Source: Sphaerothrix epifaneia
GTDB taxonomy: Bacteria; Cyanobacteriota; Cyanobacteriia; Phormidesmidales; Phormidesmidaceae
Assembly (NCBI RefSeq): GCF_042788235.1
Contig: NZ_JBHZOL010000071.1
Location: 89,633 to 153,632 of the forward strand
Length of the DNA stretch: 64,000 nucleotides
Direction of reading: 5' to 3'
Shown here: positions 33,049 through 41,591 of the stretch, piece after piece
Position numbering within the stretch: the stretch's first letter is position 1
How the letters are laid out: each line of letters starts with the position of its first letter
The notes under the pieces: model-generated
Databases searched by the model: none
Told to the model about the DNA's origin: nothing
Seen by the model: only the letters and a program-made list of their open reading frames with translations
Made by a program: the position numbers and the translations under genes

Positions 33049-34443
33049 CTACAACTGACTGCCGCCAATAGCAACAATTTGCGGCTGTAGAATTTCAGCC
33101 ACCCCCGGATCGTGAGAGGTAAAAATAAGCGCTCCGCCCTGCTGGGTAAAGGTTTTGAGGGCTTGTAGCATCAGCGCTAAAGAAGCCGCGTCTTGCCCAA
33201 CCATAATTTCGTCTAGCAGGCAGATGCGAGGCTGACGGCTTAAAACGGCAGCTAACGCCAAACGTCGCTTTTGTCCTTGTGAAAGAGCCTGCGGATGCTG
33301 TTCTAAACAAGGGCTAAGGTTGAGCTGTTCGAGCAGGGTGTTTGCCTGGTTAGCGGCAACGCCCGGTTGCTTGACTTCGGCCCAAACGCTTTCGGCAAAA
33401 AGCTGATGGTTCGGATTTTGTAAGACAAACCCCACCGTCTGAGCAATCTGCACAACGCTTTGCCGCCGGGTATCTTGCCCTAATATTTTGATCAGGCCAG
33501 TGGTGGGCTTAAGCAGGCCGCTGAGCAGCCGCAGCAGCGTGGTTTTACCACAGCCATTTGGCCCTTTTAGCAAAATTACTGCTCCCGCTCCGGCCTGCAA
33601 GTCAGGAAACGCCGGATAACCTCCCCAGCTCAAATTTTGGGTTTGTAAAAGTTGGTTGGTGGCGGCGGTATGGGTTGCCAAGCGACGGGCTGGCGCCGGT
33701 GGCGGCGGCATAGCGGTGGCTAACGAACGAGGCCAGTGCCAGGGAGCAATCTCGCCAGATTGAATACGGTAAGCGCGATCGCAGATAGGTTGCAGCAACT
33801 CTAGCCGATGCTCAATTACCAAAATAGCCTGACCGCGATCGCGGCAGTGCTTTAGCAACGCTAGCAAGCGATCAACACCCGCCGTATCTAAATAAGCAAA
33901 GGGTTCATCTAGCAATAAAACGCTTTGCTGACGGGTGAGTAAACAGGCCAACAAGAGGCGTTGCTTTTGTCCTGCAGAAAGTTGGCGAATAGCCCAGTTT
34001 TGCTGAGCGACCAGATCAAACTGATGCAGGGCAGTTTGGGTTAACGTCTGCATTTCGCCAGGGGGCAGGTTCCAGTTTTCTAAACCGAAAACAATTTCGT
34101 CCCAAACGCGATCGGTAAAAAGCTGAACTTCCACATTTTGCAGCAAAATTCCCATAAACTGCGATCGCTGCCGAATTGACCAAGACGTAATCTCACACTG
34201 GCGGTAAAACACCTCTCCGGTAAGCTGTCCGCCCGTATATTCAGGAGCAATGCCCGTCAGACAGTTGAGCAAGGTACTTTTACCGCTGCCCGTCGCCCCT
34301 GCAATCACGATCAGTTCGCCCGCTTGCAGCGTCAGGTTAGCCGCTTTGAGGGTGGGCTGGGTTTGCCCGATGTAGGTAAAGCTCAGATCTACCGCTGTTA
34401 ACAGTGGTTTTTCGCCGTTCGCAGAACTTTCAGCCGCCCTCAT
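33049..34443 (-). CDS. ECF-type ABC transporter, fused double ATPase
   Basis: 464 aa from ATG 34443; a GTG 18 bp upstream keeps the frame and would overlap the EcfT gene by 13 bp. Two complete ABC domains in one chain: first Walker A GATGSGKST, signature LSAGQKQRL, Walker B LLLDEPFAYLD; second Walker A GPNGCGKTT, signature LSQGQKRRLA, Walker B CLLDEIMVG with Glu-Ile instead of the usual Glu-Pro. It supplies ATP-driven force to the T and S subunits encoded upstream. Fusion of A and A' in one protein occurs in several ECF systems. Convergent with the DUF4349 gene. Confidence 0.9.
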   Translation of the reverse strand: MRAAESSANGEKPLLTAVDLSFTYIGQTQPTLKAANLTLQAGELIVIAGATGSGKSTLLNCLTGIAPEYTGGQLTGEVFYRQCEITSWSIRQRSQFMGILLQNVEVQLFTDRVWDEIVFGLENWNLPPGEMQTLTQTALHQFDLVAQQNWAIRQLSAGQKQRLLLACLLTRQQSVLLLDEPFAYLDTAGVDRLLALLKHCRDRGQAILVIEHRLELLQPICDRAYRIQSGEIAPWHWPRSLATAMPPPPAPARRLATHTAATNQLLQTQNLSWGGYPAFPDLQAGAGAVILLKGPNGCGKTTLLRLLSGLLKPTTGLIKILGQDTRRQSVVQIAQTVGFVLQNPNHQLFAESVWAEVKQPGVAANQANTLLEQLNLSPCLEQHPQALSQGQKRRLALAAVLSRQPRICLLDEIMVGQDAASLALMLQALKTFTQQGGALIFTSHDPGVAEILQPQIVAIGGSQL

Positions 34444-34448
34444 GTGGA

Positions 34449-35129
34449 TTAGCGTCCCCACTCCCAGTAGCTAATTAAACTTAACCAGGCAATTGCCCCC
34501 AAGCCAAAGCCAGTATCTAGCCAGCGCCAACGGAGGGGTTTGCTACTGCTGCGAGGCGCTGTTGGCGAATAGCCACGAGTTTGTAAACCCACAGTCACCT
34601 CATCTGCATAAGCCACCATTTGAAACACCAGGGGCACGATCAATCCTGAAAACCACTGGCCCGGTTGCCGTCGCAGATCGATGCCGCGCAACTGATTCGC
34701 TTCCCAAAGCCGCTGTAGTTCTTGCTGCATGAGCGGTAGAAACCGCCAGATTAACATCAGGCTCAACGTCAAAAAGCTGGGTAACCGCAACCTTTGCAAG
34801 GCCCGAATTAAGTCAGCAGGGGGGGTTGTTAGCACCAGCACAGGCGCTGGCAGCAGCAGCGACAGCAATCGCAGCGTGCTAAAGAGCGCTTTGGGCCAGT
34901 CCCCCAGTAGCCAAGCCGAAGTGAGGGTAAACATCCCCAAAGAAACCGTCCCATAAAGCAGCCAGCCCCAGCGAATGGGCATGGGCAACAGCAGCAGCAA
35001 CCCACCCACCAATATCAGCATGGCCTCGCTCTGCCGCAACCAGAGGGTTAGCCCTATCAGCAAAACACACAGCGCCATTTTGAGATAGGGATTGACCTGC
35101 GTTAGCCGCGATCGCCTAGAGGTCAGCAT
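34449..35129 (-). CDS. ECF transporter T component (EcfT/CbiQ family)
   Basis: 226 aa. About four to five membrane helices in the first 110 residues (ALCVLLIGLTLWL, MLILVGGLLLLLP, LYGTVSLGMFTLTSAWLL), then the coupling-helix region with the two family signatures here reading LRGIDLRRQPGQ and LQTRGYSPTAPR, which contact the two ATPases. A last helix (WLDTGFGLGAIAWLSLISYW) ends the protein. Overlaps the S-component gene by 14 bp upstream, so the three genes form one operon. Confidence 0.9.
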   Translation of the reverse strand: MLTSRRSRLTQVNPYLKMALCVLLIGLTLWLRQSEAMLILVGGLLLLLPMPIRWGWLLYGTVSLGMFTLTSAWLLGDWPKALFSTLRLLSLLLPAPVLVLTTPPADLIRALQRLRLPSFLTLSLMLIWRFLPLMQQELQRLWEANQLRGIDLRRQPGQWFSGLIVPLVFQMVAYADEVTVGLQTRGYSPTAPRSSSKPLRWRWLDTGFGLGAIAWLSLISYWEWGR

Positions 35130-35652
35130 CTAACTTGCCCGCTCGTCTTAGCTGCCGCACGATGGATTCGCCTAGCCACCACCCTACGGCTCCTGTTATG
35201 CCAGCCGCGATCGCCAGCCCTCCCAACAACCAGGGCTGCGTTAACAGGTTGGCAAACTCAGCTCCCAGCATCAAACCCGCACTGACCAAACCAATCACAA
35301 CCGCGCTCACAAAGAAAACGACCGTCCCCAGCAAGCGATTGCCCTTAGTACGATAGTTACCGCGCCAAAACACTGCCGCTTCGGTAACCAGCGTTGTCAG
35401 TGCCAGATAAAGCGTAATCGCCGGAGAAATCGGGGCAAGCAAAAGCGCTAGCGGCAAAATCATTAGCGCGACGCTACCGCGACGTTGCAGCCTTGCCATG
35501 CCCAGGGTTAAGAAGATGCCGCCGATGGGTGCCCAGGCAACCAATTGCAAGAAAGGAGGTACCAGTGGCCCAATCACAAAAACAGACGCAACCATGCCAA
35601 TGGTCATGAAAGCGGCAAAGACATAGTCTCGTAAGTGCCAAGAAGTCTTCAT
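35116..35652 (-). CDS. ECF transporter S component, substrate unknown
   Basis: 178 aa from ATG 35652; a GTG at 35694 would add 14 residues and neither start has a clear ribosome-binding site. Six hydrophobic helices (YVFAAFMTIGMVASVFVIG, FLQLVAWAPIGGIFLTLG, ALMILPLALLLAPISPAITL, and others) as expected of an S component. It begins WHLRDYVFAAF, resembling the MptD-type S components more than the well-known thiamine, biotin or cobalt ones, so the ligand cannot be named. Gene order S, T, A-A' with overlaps gives a dedicated ECF importer. Confidence 0.8.
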   Translation of the reverse strand: MKTSWHLRDYVFAAFMTIGMVASVFVIGPLVPPFLQLVAWAPIGGIFLTLGMARLQRRGSVALMILPLALLLAPISPAITLYLALTTLVTEAAVFWRGNYRTKGNRLLGTVVFFVSAVVIGLVSAGLMLGAEFANLLTQPWLLGGLAIAAGITGAVGWWLGESIVRQLRRAGKLDADL

Positions 35653-35836
35653 AGCTTGCGGGGGTGTTGATGGGGCTAGGCTGAAAACAGGCACTGCGGC
35701 TTTGTCCTAAACCGCTGCTTGCCTTGCCAACAGGTTCTCTAGCTGTTGTTAGTAGTTTATAGCGTCAAAGCTAGATGCCCAATGGATCTAGCTGGTCAAG
35801 ACTGGCTGGCTAGTTGAGTTTAGTATGGAGGGGCGG

Positions 35837-38035
35837 CTAAGGGATCTGGGCTGAAGCGTCAGCCGATTTGAGCGGCAGCGTGACGGTAACGGTTGTTCCG
35901 GCGGCAGATGTCGAAGCGATCGCTAGCTGACCGCCGTGAGCTTCAATAATGCGTTTGGTGATGGCTAAGCCCAAACCATTACCCGAAGACTTGGTGGTGA
36001 AAAAGGGTTGGGTGAGCTTGGGTAGCACCTCTGGCGGAATCGGCTCGCCGCCGTTATGTACCCGAATCACCACCTGATGGGGGGACGGCTCAACTTCAAT
36101 TTGACAGGTGACCTGATCTCCTACGGCGATCGCTTCACAAGCATTGCTGACTAAATTAATAAAAACCTGCTTGAGCTTGTCGATGTCGCCTAAAATGACG
36201 GCGGCTCGGTCAAAGTGCTTGAGCTGAATTTGGCGATCGCAGGCAGCGGGCATCGCTTGCAAAGCGGTTAGCAGTTCTTGCAAGAGGGCATAGACATCGA
36301 GTTCAACCAGCGTTAGGGTTTGCTGCTTGGCATAGAGCAAAATTTCATTGAGCAAGCGCTGCAACCGTTCTGACTCTTCTAGGGCAAAGGCCAAGCGCAT
36401 TTTAGCCCGCTCTGGCAAATCGAGCCGTTTGAAAGAACTCAACCCCATCAGTACCGTTGTTAGGGGGTTGCGCACTTCATGCACAATCATGGCAGCTAAT
36501 TCGCCAATTTCGGCCAGACGCGCTAGCGCCGCTTCTGCCTGTTTGCGTTCGCTAATGTCGCGGGCTAAGGCCAGAATCAGGCGATCGCTGCCAAACTCTA
36601 GTAGCCCTAGCCGCACCTCTACCGGAAACTGGCTACCCGATCGGCGACGATGCACCCCTTCTATCGTCAAAGACTTGTTGGTTGATAAAACAGTGTTCCA
36701 GACTTGAGAAAAACGCGCCGGGGTCAAACTCTGCTGCACCTCTAGCACCGAGCGTTGCAGCAACTCGCTGCGACTATAGCCCAAGCTGCGACAGGCTTGC
36801 TGATTAACATCCACAAAGCGACCCTGCTGATTGACCACAAAAATGGCGTCTGCCGCTTGCTCGACCAGCGTGCGAAAGCGCTGCTCACTTTCTCGCAGGG
36901 CTTCTTCTGCCTGTTTGCGTTCGCTAATGTCGTTAACAACCGACAAAATACAGTCTTGACCGTTAATGCTAATTTGCTCTGCCGAATACAAAACGGTACG
37001 AGCCGCTTGGGTGCGGGTGCGAAAGCAGTATTCCTGATCGCGAATAAAGCCGCGATCGCGAATAGTTTGAATCATCTGCTGGCGATCGCGAGGATCGGCC
37101 CAAAGCTTCAAATCCAAAGCTGTTTGCCCTAGCACCTGCTCAAGCGTGCTGCCGTGGAGTTGCAAAAAGCTGTCGTTAGCTTCAATCAGTTGCCCATTAG
37201 CCATTGTGCTGATGGTTACAGGGTTAGGGCTGGCGCGAAAAGCCTTAGAAAATTTTTCTTCAGACAGACGCAGTTCTGCCTCAGCTTGTTTGCGATTGGC
37301 GATCGCCCGCGAAATCTGCAGCAGCATCTGTTCAAAAGCGGTAACAACATCGCCCAACTCGTCTTGACGATAGGTTTTGGCCGCTTCAAATGGGATCAGC
37401 CGCGCATCTTGGTCGGCACTGATAGCCTGTCCAGCCAGCAGCAAGTCTCGGCGCAAACGTAAAACAGGCGTAATCAGCAGCCGCTCTAGCACAATCATCG
37501 TTGCCCCGGTGACAAAAAAAGAAATAATTATCACCAGCCCCGCAATCCGTCCCACAAAAGCCAACAGTTCTTGCCGCACCTCGGCTGTGTCGTGACGAAC
37601 AATAAAGAGGTACCGACCTTCTAGCGGCGACATTCGCCAAAGCGCATCGTAGCGTTGCTGACGGCGATTGAGCAGGCTTTCCTGCCCCGCTGCCACCGCC
37701 GCAAACGTCAAAGCAGGGGGATCGCCAAAGGTACCCACTAACGTGCCATCTGCCCGATAAAGGGCACCCCCCACCGCAACATCGCCTTGGGTAATTTGCA
37801 ACAGCGAGAGTAATTCTGTAGCCGATGGCGGTAGAGCGGTGCGCGTCAGCAACCCTGAAGCTTTAGCGGCGGCTAGCGCCTGCTTGTAATTGAGCAGTTC
37901 CTGTTCGCGTCGATAGACGGAGGGGATTAAAATAATGCCTTCAATCAAAATGATGCTGGCAAAGACCCAAAAGACAATCCGCCGCGACAGACGTGCCTTA
38001 TATAGATCGAACAGGGCTTGGCGCTTGATAGCCAC
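35837..38035 (-). CDS. PAS-domain sensor histidine kinase, membrane-bound
   Basis: 732 aa from GTG 38035, chosen because GGAG lies 9 bp upstream; a TTG 15 bp further up begins inside that site. TM1 at about 20-37 (IVFWVFASIILIEGIILI), a periplasmic loop of about 115 residues, TM2 (IAGLVIIISFFVTGATMIVL), a HAMP linker, two PAS domains (NPVTISTMANGQLIEANDSF; ADAIFVVNQQGRFVDVNQQA) each followed by ISERKQAE, a HisKA domain with phospho-His about 519 (MIVHEVRNPLTTVLMG), and HATPase (NLVSNACEAI, GNGLGLAI). No response regulator is adjacent. Signal unknown. Confidence 0.92.
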   Translation of the reverse strand: MAIKRQALFDLYKARLSRRIVFWVFASIILIEGIILIPSVYRREQELLNYKQALAAAKASGLLTRTALPPSATELLSLLQITQGDVAVGGALYRADGTLVGTFGDPPALTFAAVAAGQESLLNRRQQRYDALWRMSPLEGRYLFIVRHDTAEVRQELLAFVGRIAGLVIIISFFVTGATMIVLERLLITPVLRLRRDLLLAGQAISADQDARLIPFEAAKTYRQDELGDVVTAFEQMLLQISRAIANRKQAEAELRLSEEKFSKAFRASPNPVTISTMANGQLIEANDSFLQLHGSTLEQVLGQTALDLKLWADPRDRQQMIQTIRDRGFIRDQEYCFRTRTQAARTVLYSAEQISINGQDCILSVVNDISERKQAEEALRESEQRFRTLVEQAADAIFVVNQQGRFVDVNQQACRSLGYSRSELLQRSVLEVQQSLTPARFSQVWNTVLSTNKSLTIEGVHRRRSGSQFPVEVRLGLLEFGSDRLILALARDISERKQAEAALARLAEIGELAAMIVHEVRNPLTTVLMGLSSFKRLDLPERAKMRLAFALEESERLQRLLNEILLYAKQQTLTLVELDVYALLQELLTALQAMPAACDRQIQLKHFDRAAVILGDIDKLKQVFINLVSNACEAIAVGDQVTCQIEVEPSPHQVVIRVHNGGEPIPPEVLPKLTQPFFTTKSSGNGLGLAITKRIIEAHGGQLAIASTSAAGTTVTVTLPLKSADASAQIP

Positions 38036-38163
38036 TCGACTTATCTCCAAAGCGCAAGATTAGGTACTTTGGGGAATTTTACTGGACTTTTCACGGGTGG
38101 CTAGTGGATGTATAGCAAAAAGCAACTTTTCCAGATTTTTTGCGAGCTTTAAAGATTTGTCAG

Positions 38164-38922
38164 CTAAGCCATGACCATACCGCCATCGACATTCATCACC
38201 TGCCCCGTGATGTAGGCGGCTGCCGGATCAGCCGCCAGAAAACGCACCAATCCTGCAACTTCTTCTGGGGTGCCGTAGCGATTGAGGGGAATAAACTTAA
38301 GAATTTCTGCCGTATTGGATAGATCGGCGGTCATGTCGGTAGCAATAAAACCGGGCGCGACTGCGTTCACGGTTACCCCGCGACTGGCTAACTCTTTAGC
38401 CACGGTTTTGGTAAAGCCAATCACACCTGCTTTGGCAGCGCTGTAATTGGCCTGCCCAGGATTACCCATCAGGCCCGATACTGAGGCCACATTTACAATT
38501 CGACCTGAGCGCTGTTTCAACATAACTTTGCTCACCGCTCGCGTGCAGAGAAAGACCCCCGTTAAGTTCAGGTCAATGACGGCTTGCCAGTCTTCTGGCT
38601 TCATCCGCAGCAGCAGCGTATCGCGGGTGATCCCAGCGTTGTTCACCAAAATATCTACCCGGCTCCACTTTTCCAGGGTGGTGCTAATCAAAGCGTCTAC
38701 CTGATCGGCTTTAGACACGTCTGCTTGTAGGGCGATCGCGCTGCCGCCTTGTTCATTGATCTGAGCAACGACTTCGTCAGCAGCCTGACTGGAACTGGCA
38801 TAGTTGACGACGACCTTTGCCCCCTCACTGGCGAGTGCCTGTGCGATCGCTCGCCCAATCCCCCGAGACGCCCCGGTAACGATCGCAACTTTGTCCTGCA
38901 GGGCTTGAGATGGCGCAGTCAT
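38164..38922 (-). CDS. fabG: 3-oxoacyl-[acyl-carrier-protein] reductase
   Basis: 252 aa SDR enzyme. Cofactor motif TGASRGIGRAIA, NNAG in VDILVNNAGITRD, catalytic Ser in VASVSG, YSAAK with Tyr and Lys, and the family end AAYITGQVMNVDGGMVMA. The pattern with MKPEDWQAVIDLNLTG and QRSGRIVNVASVSGLMGNPG is that of FabG, which reduces 3-ketoacyl-ACP with NADPH in fatty-acid elongation. AGGAGG lies 10 bp before ATG 38922. Divergent from the thioredoxin gene. Some cyanobacteria use FabG-like PhaB for polyhydroxybutyrate; nothing here suggests that. Confidence 0.93.
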   Translation of the reverse strand: MTAPSQALQDKVAIVTGASRGIGRAIAQALASEGAKVVVNYASSSQAADEVVAQINEQGGSAIALQADVSKADQVDALISTTLEKWSRVDILVNNAGITRDTLLLRMKPEDWQAVIDLNLTGVFLCTRAVSKVMLKQRSGRIVNVASVSGLMGNPGQANYSAAKAGVIGFTKTVAKELASRGVTVNAVAPGFIATDMTADLSNTAEILKFIPLNRYGTPEEVAGLVRFLAADPAAAYITGQVMNVDGGMVMA

Positions 38923-39033
38923 TCAACTTAAACCTCCTGAAATGCTTTCATATCTTAAGTCATTCCAGCGAGAGACGGAATCTCTGGAAAAGCGACGATA
39001 AGATCAAAGACAGTGGCTATTTCAAGCAATTCT

Positions 39034-39351
39034 ATGGCAGTTAAACAACAATTCAAAAGCTTTGCAGATCTGATTCAAAACTCTGAAATCCCTGTCCTGG
39101 TTGATTTTTATGCCAACTGGTGTGGCCCTTGTCAGATGATGGCGGGTATTCTTGAGCAGGTGAACGCTCAAATCAAAGGCAAAGTCAAAATTGTTAAGAT
39201 TGATACAGAGCGCTATCCGCAACTGGCATCCGACTATAGCATTCACGCCTTACCTACGCTCGTCCTCTTTAAGCAAGGGCAACCCACCGATCGCATAGAA
39301 GGCGTGTTAGCCGTCGAACAGCTCGTCCAGCGTCTGCGAGCCAACCTCTAG
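39034..39351 (+). CDS. Thioredoxin
   Basis: 105 aa from ATG 39034; a GTG 21 bp upstream also keeps the frame. Active site WCGPC (Cys30, Cys33) after VLVDFYANWC, and the cis-Pro motif ALPTLVLFKQGQ. The active site is followed by QMMAGILEQV rather than the RMIAP of m-type thioredoxins, and the length fits the small y-type thioredoxin of cyanobacteria; subtype is inferred, not certain. Reduces disulphides of target proteins with electrons from ferredoxin-thioredoxin reductase. Followed 27 bp later by the cyclase-like gene in the same direction. Confidence 0.92.
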   Translation: MAVKQQFKSFADLIQNSEIPVLVDFYANWCGPCQMMAGILEQVNAQIKGKVKIVKIDTERYPQLASDYSIHALPTLVLFKQGQPTDRIEGVLAVEQLVQRLRANL

Positions 39352-39378
39352 CCGTACCGCTGACCGACTTGGGATCAC

Positions 39379-40107
39379 ATGATTGTCGCTATGTGGACAT
39401 TTGCAGCTATTATCAGTGGGCAAGCAACCACCGCTGCTTCGCCATTATTTGCATCTGCCGAGAACTGTCCTCAGCCTACTCCACTAGCCGTCAGTCAAAC
39501 TGGGATGTCTCAGCCAGATTGGGAACGAAATACCGCAAGCCTTTTTCAACAACTGCTGCAACAGCGCAACCAGTATCCCGAAGCGGCACCTGCCATTGAT
39601 CAGCAAATTCAGAGCCTCTTTGGTCAACATCTGGCTGTTATGGTGCTTGATGCAGTCGGTTTTTCGCGCAGCGCCCAGCAGTCTGGAATTATTGCAGCCT
39701 TAGCTGAGATTCAGCGTTTACAGGCAATCGCTGTGCCCGCGATTGAAGGTTCCGGGGGCAGCGTGTTCAAGCTAGATGCTGACAATGTCTACGCCTATTT
39801 CCCCAATGCTGAAGCGGCTGTTGCCGCTGCCCAAGCTTTAATTAGCCAGCTCAACGTCGAAGGTATGCACGCCAGTATCGGCATTGGCTATGGCGAAGTT
39901 TTAGTGATTGCTAACACTGATATTTTTGGCGAAGAGCTTAACCTGGCTTCTAAATTGGGAGAAGACCTGGCAGGACGCGATGAAATTTTACTGACGGAGG
40001 CCGCCTTTTGCAGCTTACCCCCGCATACACTCAACACCGATCTGCTGATGATGGAGATTTCGGGCTTGAGGCTAAGAACCTATCGCCTTCAGCCACCCCT
40101 GCCCTAG
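39379..40107 (+). CDS. Class III nucleotidyl-cyclase-like protein, possibly inactive
   Basis: 242 aa. From residue about 85: AVMVLDAVGFSRSAQQSG corresponds to the first metal-Asp strand; GSVFKLDADNVYAYFPNAEA has the Lys and second Asp region; ASIGIGYGEVLVI and FGEELNLASKLGEDLAG follow. In active cyclases the last segment has Asn-x3-Arg; here it reads NLASKLGE, Lys replacing Arg. The N-terminal 42 residues contain a short hydrophobic run (MWTFAAIISG) that is not clearly a signal peptide; ATG 39505 could be the true start. Overlapped by folK for 100 bp. Catalysis is doubtful. Confidence 0.72.
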   Translation: MIVAMWTFAAIISGQATTAASPLFASAENCPQPTPLAVSQTGMSQPDWERNTASLFQQLLQQRNQYPEAAPAIDQQIQSLFGQHLAVMVLDAVGFSRSAQQSGIIAALAEIQRLQAIAVPAIEGSGGSVFKLDADNVYAYFPNAEAAVAAAQALISQLNVEGMHASIGIGYGEVLVIANTDIFGEELNLASKLGEDLAGRDEILLTEAAFCSLPPHTLNTDLLMMEISGLRLRTYRLQPPLP

Positions 40108-40610
40108 AAAGCACCCTCTGCGCGATCGCCTTAGGCAGCAACCTGGGAGACTCTTTGGCTATTTTGCAAGGGGCGATCGCGGCCTTAGCAGCCACTGCCG
40201 ATATTACCGTACAAGCTTGCTCAAGCGCTTATAAAACTGCTCCGGTGGGGCCACCCCAGCCCGACTACTGGAACGCTTGTGCCTTAATCACTACCCAACT
40301 TTCCCCAGAAGCTTTACTGGCAGTTTTGCTCAAAATTGAAGCTGGCTTTGGCCGCATCCGCCAAGAACGGTGGGGGCCCCGGCTGCTAGACCTCGATTTA
40401 CTTTTGTTTGGTCAGCAAATCTGGCACTCCTCAACGCTGCAAGTGCCGCACCCGCGCATGAACGAGCGAGCCTTTGTTTTAGCCCCCCTCGCCGAAATTG
40501 CTGCCGACTGGATTGAGCCAATTTCGGGTCAGACGGTTGCGGAACTGCTACAACAGGTTGATCGCTCTGGGGTACAACCTACAGCATGGCAGTTTGAAAT
40601 TGACAATTAA
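40008..40610 (+). CDS. folK: 6-hydroxymethyl-7,8-dihydropterin pyrophosphokinase
   Basis: Third-stage enzyme of folate synthesis: transfers pyrophosphate from ATP to 6-hydroxymethyl-dihydropterin. Seen: AIALGSNLGDSLAILQGAI, SSAYKTAPVGPPQPDYWNAC, ERWGPRLLDLDLLLFG and VPHPRMNERAFVLAPLAEIA. No ATG, GTG or TTG exists near the domain start. The only start in frame is TTG 40008, which has GGAGG at 39996-40000 with 7-bp spacing. Translation would therefore begin 100 bp inside the cyclase-like gene and add about 36 residues before the domain. The overlap implies coupled expression of the two genes. Confidence 0.9.
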   Translation: MQLTPAYTQHRSADDGDFGLEAKNLSPSATPALESTLCAIALGSNLGDSLAILQGAIAALAATADITVQACSSAYKTAPVGPPQPDYWNACALITTQLSPEALLAVLLKIEAGFGRIRQERWGPRLLDLDLLLFGQQIWHSSTLQVPHPRMNERAFVLAPLAEIAADWIEPISGQTVAELLQQVDRSGVQPTAWQFEIDN

Positions 40611-40666
40611 CCCACCCCAGCAGCATTCTGAGGATACTGCCCTCACTTATTGCCTTCTCAGTTTTT

Positions 40667-41212
40667 ATGCCACTTGGTCAAGAGCCGCCCCAACTGCTCA
40701 AGCAGCGCCTTTTCTACGAAGGGCGCAAATTTAATTTTGAAGTCAATCAGCTACGTTTGCCCAACAAAGCGATTGGCGATTGGGAGTGTATTCGGCATCC
40801 GGGGGGGGCTTTAGCCGTGCCCGTAACCGCTAGCGGCGAACTGGTGCTGGTCAGGCAGTATCGCTTTGCCCTCCAGGGTCGTCTGCTAGAGTTTCCCGCT
40901 GGCACGGTAGAACCCGGTGAGCAGCCTGCTACGACAATTTACCGCGAACTTGAAGAAGAAACCGGGTACCGGGCACACAGTTGGCGATCGCTCGGAAACT
41001 TTCCGCTGGCACCAGGGTATTCCGACGAGTTCATTTACGCGTTTCTAGCAACTGACTTAGAAAAGCTAGACGAAACCCCAGCCCTTGATGCTGACGAAGA
41101 CCTAGAAGTCATTTTGATGACGCCTACGGCTCTAGAAAAAGCCATCTTGGCTGGCGAAGCTATTGACGCTAAATCGATCGCTAGCTTTTTGTTGGCTCGT
41201 CCATATTTATAG
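40667..41212 (+). CDS. NUDIX hydrolase (ADP-ribose pyrophosphatase type)
   Basis: 181 aa. The complete Nudix box reads GTVEPGEQPATTIYRELEEE then TGY, with all conserved Gly, Glu and Arg residues. GGALAVPVTASGELVLVRQY and FALQGRLLEFPAG are typical of the ADP-ribose/nucleotide-sugar branch (NudF-like), which hydrolyses ADP-ribose to AMP and ribose-5-phosphate. Cytoplasmic. ATG at 40667, 57 bp after folK; possibly the same operon. Its TAG stop lies inside the left end of dispersed repeat copy J. Confidence 0.9.
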   Translation: MPLGQEPPQLLKQRLFYEGRKFNFEVNQLRLPNKAIGDWECIRHPGGALAVPVTASGELVLVRQYRFALQGRLLEFPAGTVEPGEQPATTIYRELEEETGYRAHSWRSLGNFPLAPGYSDEFIYAFLATDLEKLDETPALDADEDLEVILMTPTALEKAILAGEAIDAKSIASFLLARPYL

Positions 41213-41300
41213 CTGCGTCATTAGCATTGACGTACTTAAGCAACTGCAAGCCGCTAGCCAACAGCCTTTTGTTCTACTTTTGCCTTTAGCGACAACCTCA
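41207..41300 (+). repeat. Dispersed intergenic repeat, copy J
   Basis: TTTATAGCTGCG, GACGTACTTAAGCAACTGC, AAGCCGCTAGCCAACAGCC, TTTTGTTCTACTTTTGCC, TTTAGCGACAACC. The NUDIX stop codon (TAG 41210-41212) is part of its left end. Confidence 0.68.
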
Positions 41301-41302
41301 AC

Positions 41303-41461
41303 CTAAAGCATCTGCCAGCGTGCCAGCAGCCCTAGCAGCGCAGCCCCTAGCAACGGAATCAAAGCCAAAGCCAAAAGAACGTCTAGCAAACCCGTGATTA
41401 AAGCTTGCTGGGCTAAAGTTTTGAGCGGCAGACTAAATTTATAGCTGTCGGAAGTGGGCAT
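41303..41461 (-). CDS. Small membrane protein, 52 aa
   Basis: Begins MPTSDSYKFSLPLKTLAQQ, continues ALITGLLDVLLALALIPLLG and ends AALLGLLARWQML. One long hydrophobic helix (about 20-47) follows a short polar N-terminus; the Arg-Trp-Gln end fits a cytoplasmic tail. AAGG lies 8 bp before ATG 41461 and overlaps the stop codon of the 34-codon frame upstream. I do not recognise a family. Repeat copy J abuts its 3' end. Confidence 0.5.
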   Translation of the reverse strand: MPTSDSYKFSLPLKTLAQQALITGLLDVLLALALIPLLGAALLGLLARWQML

Positions 41462-41470
41462 AAAAAGACC

Positions 41471-41575
41471 TTACCGAAAAATTGGCAAATACTCGCGGCT
41501 CAGTGCTTCTTTAGTTAAAGCACTCATATCTGAAACCGGAGCGTGATCTTTTTGCCCTAGCGGTGTGATTGCCAT
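41471..41575 (-). CDS. Possible 34-aa peptide
   Basis: Begins MAITPLGQKDHAPVSDMSAL and ends TKEALSREYLPIFR. Its stop TAA at 41471-41473 merges with the AAGG ribosome-binding site of the next gene, so translational coupling is conceivable. No clear ribosome-binding site of its own; reality uncertain. Confidence 0.3.
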   Translation of the reverse strand: MAITPLGQKDHAPVSDMSALTKEALSREYLPIFR

Positions 41576-41591
41576 CACGACGGCTCGAACT

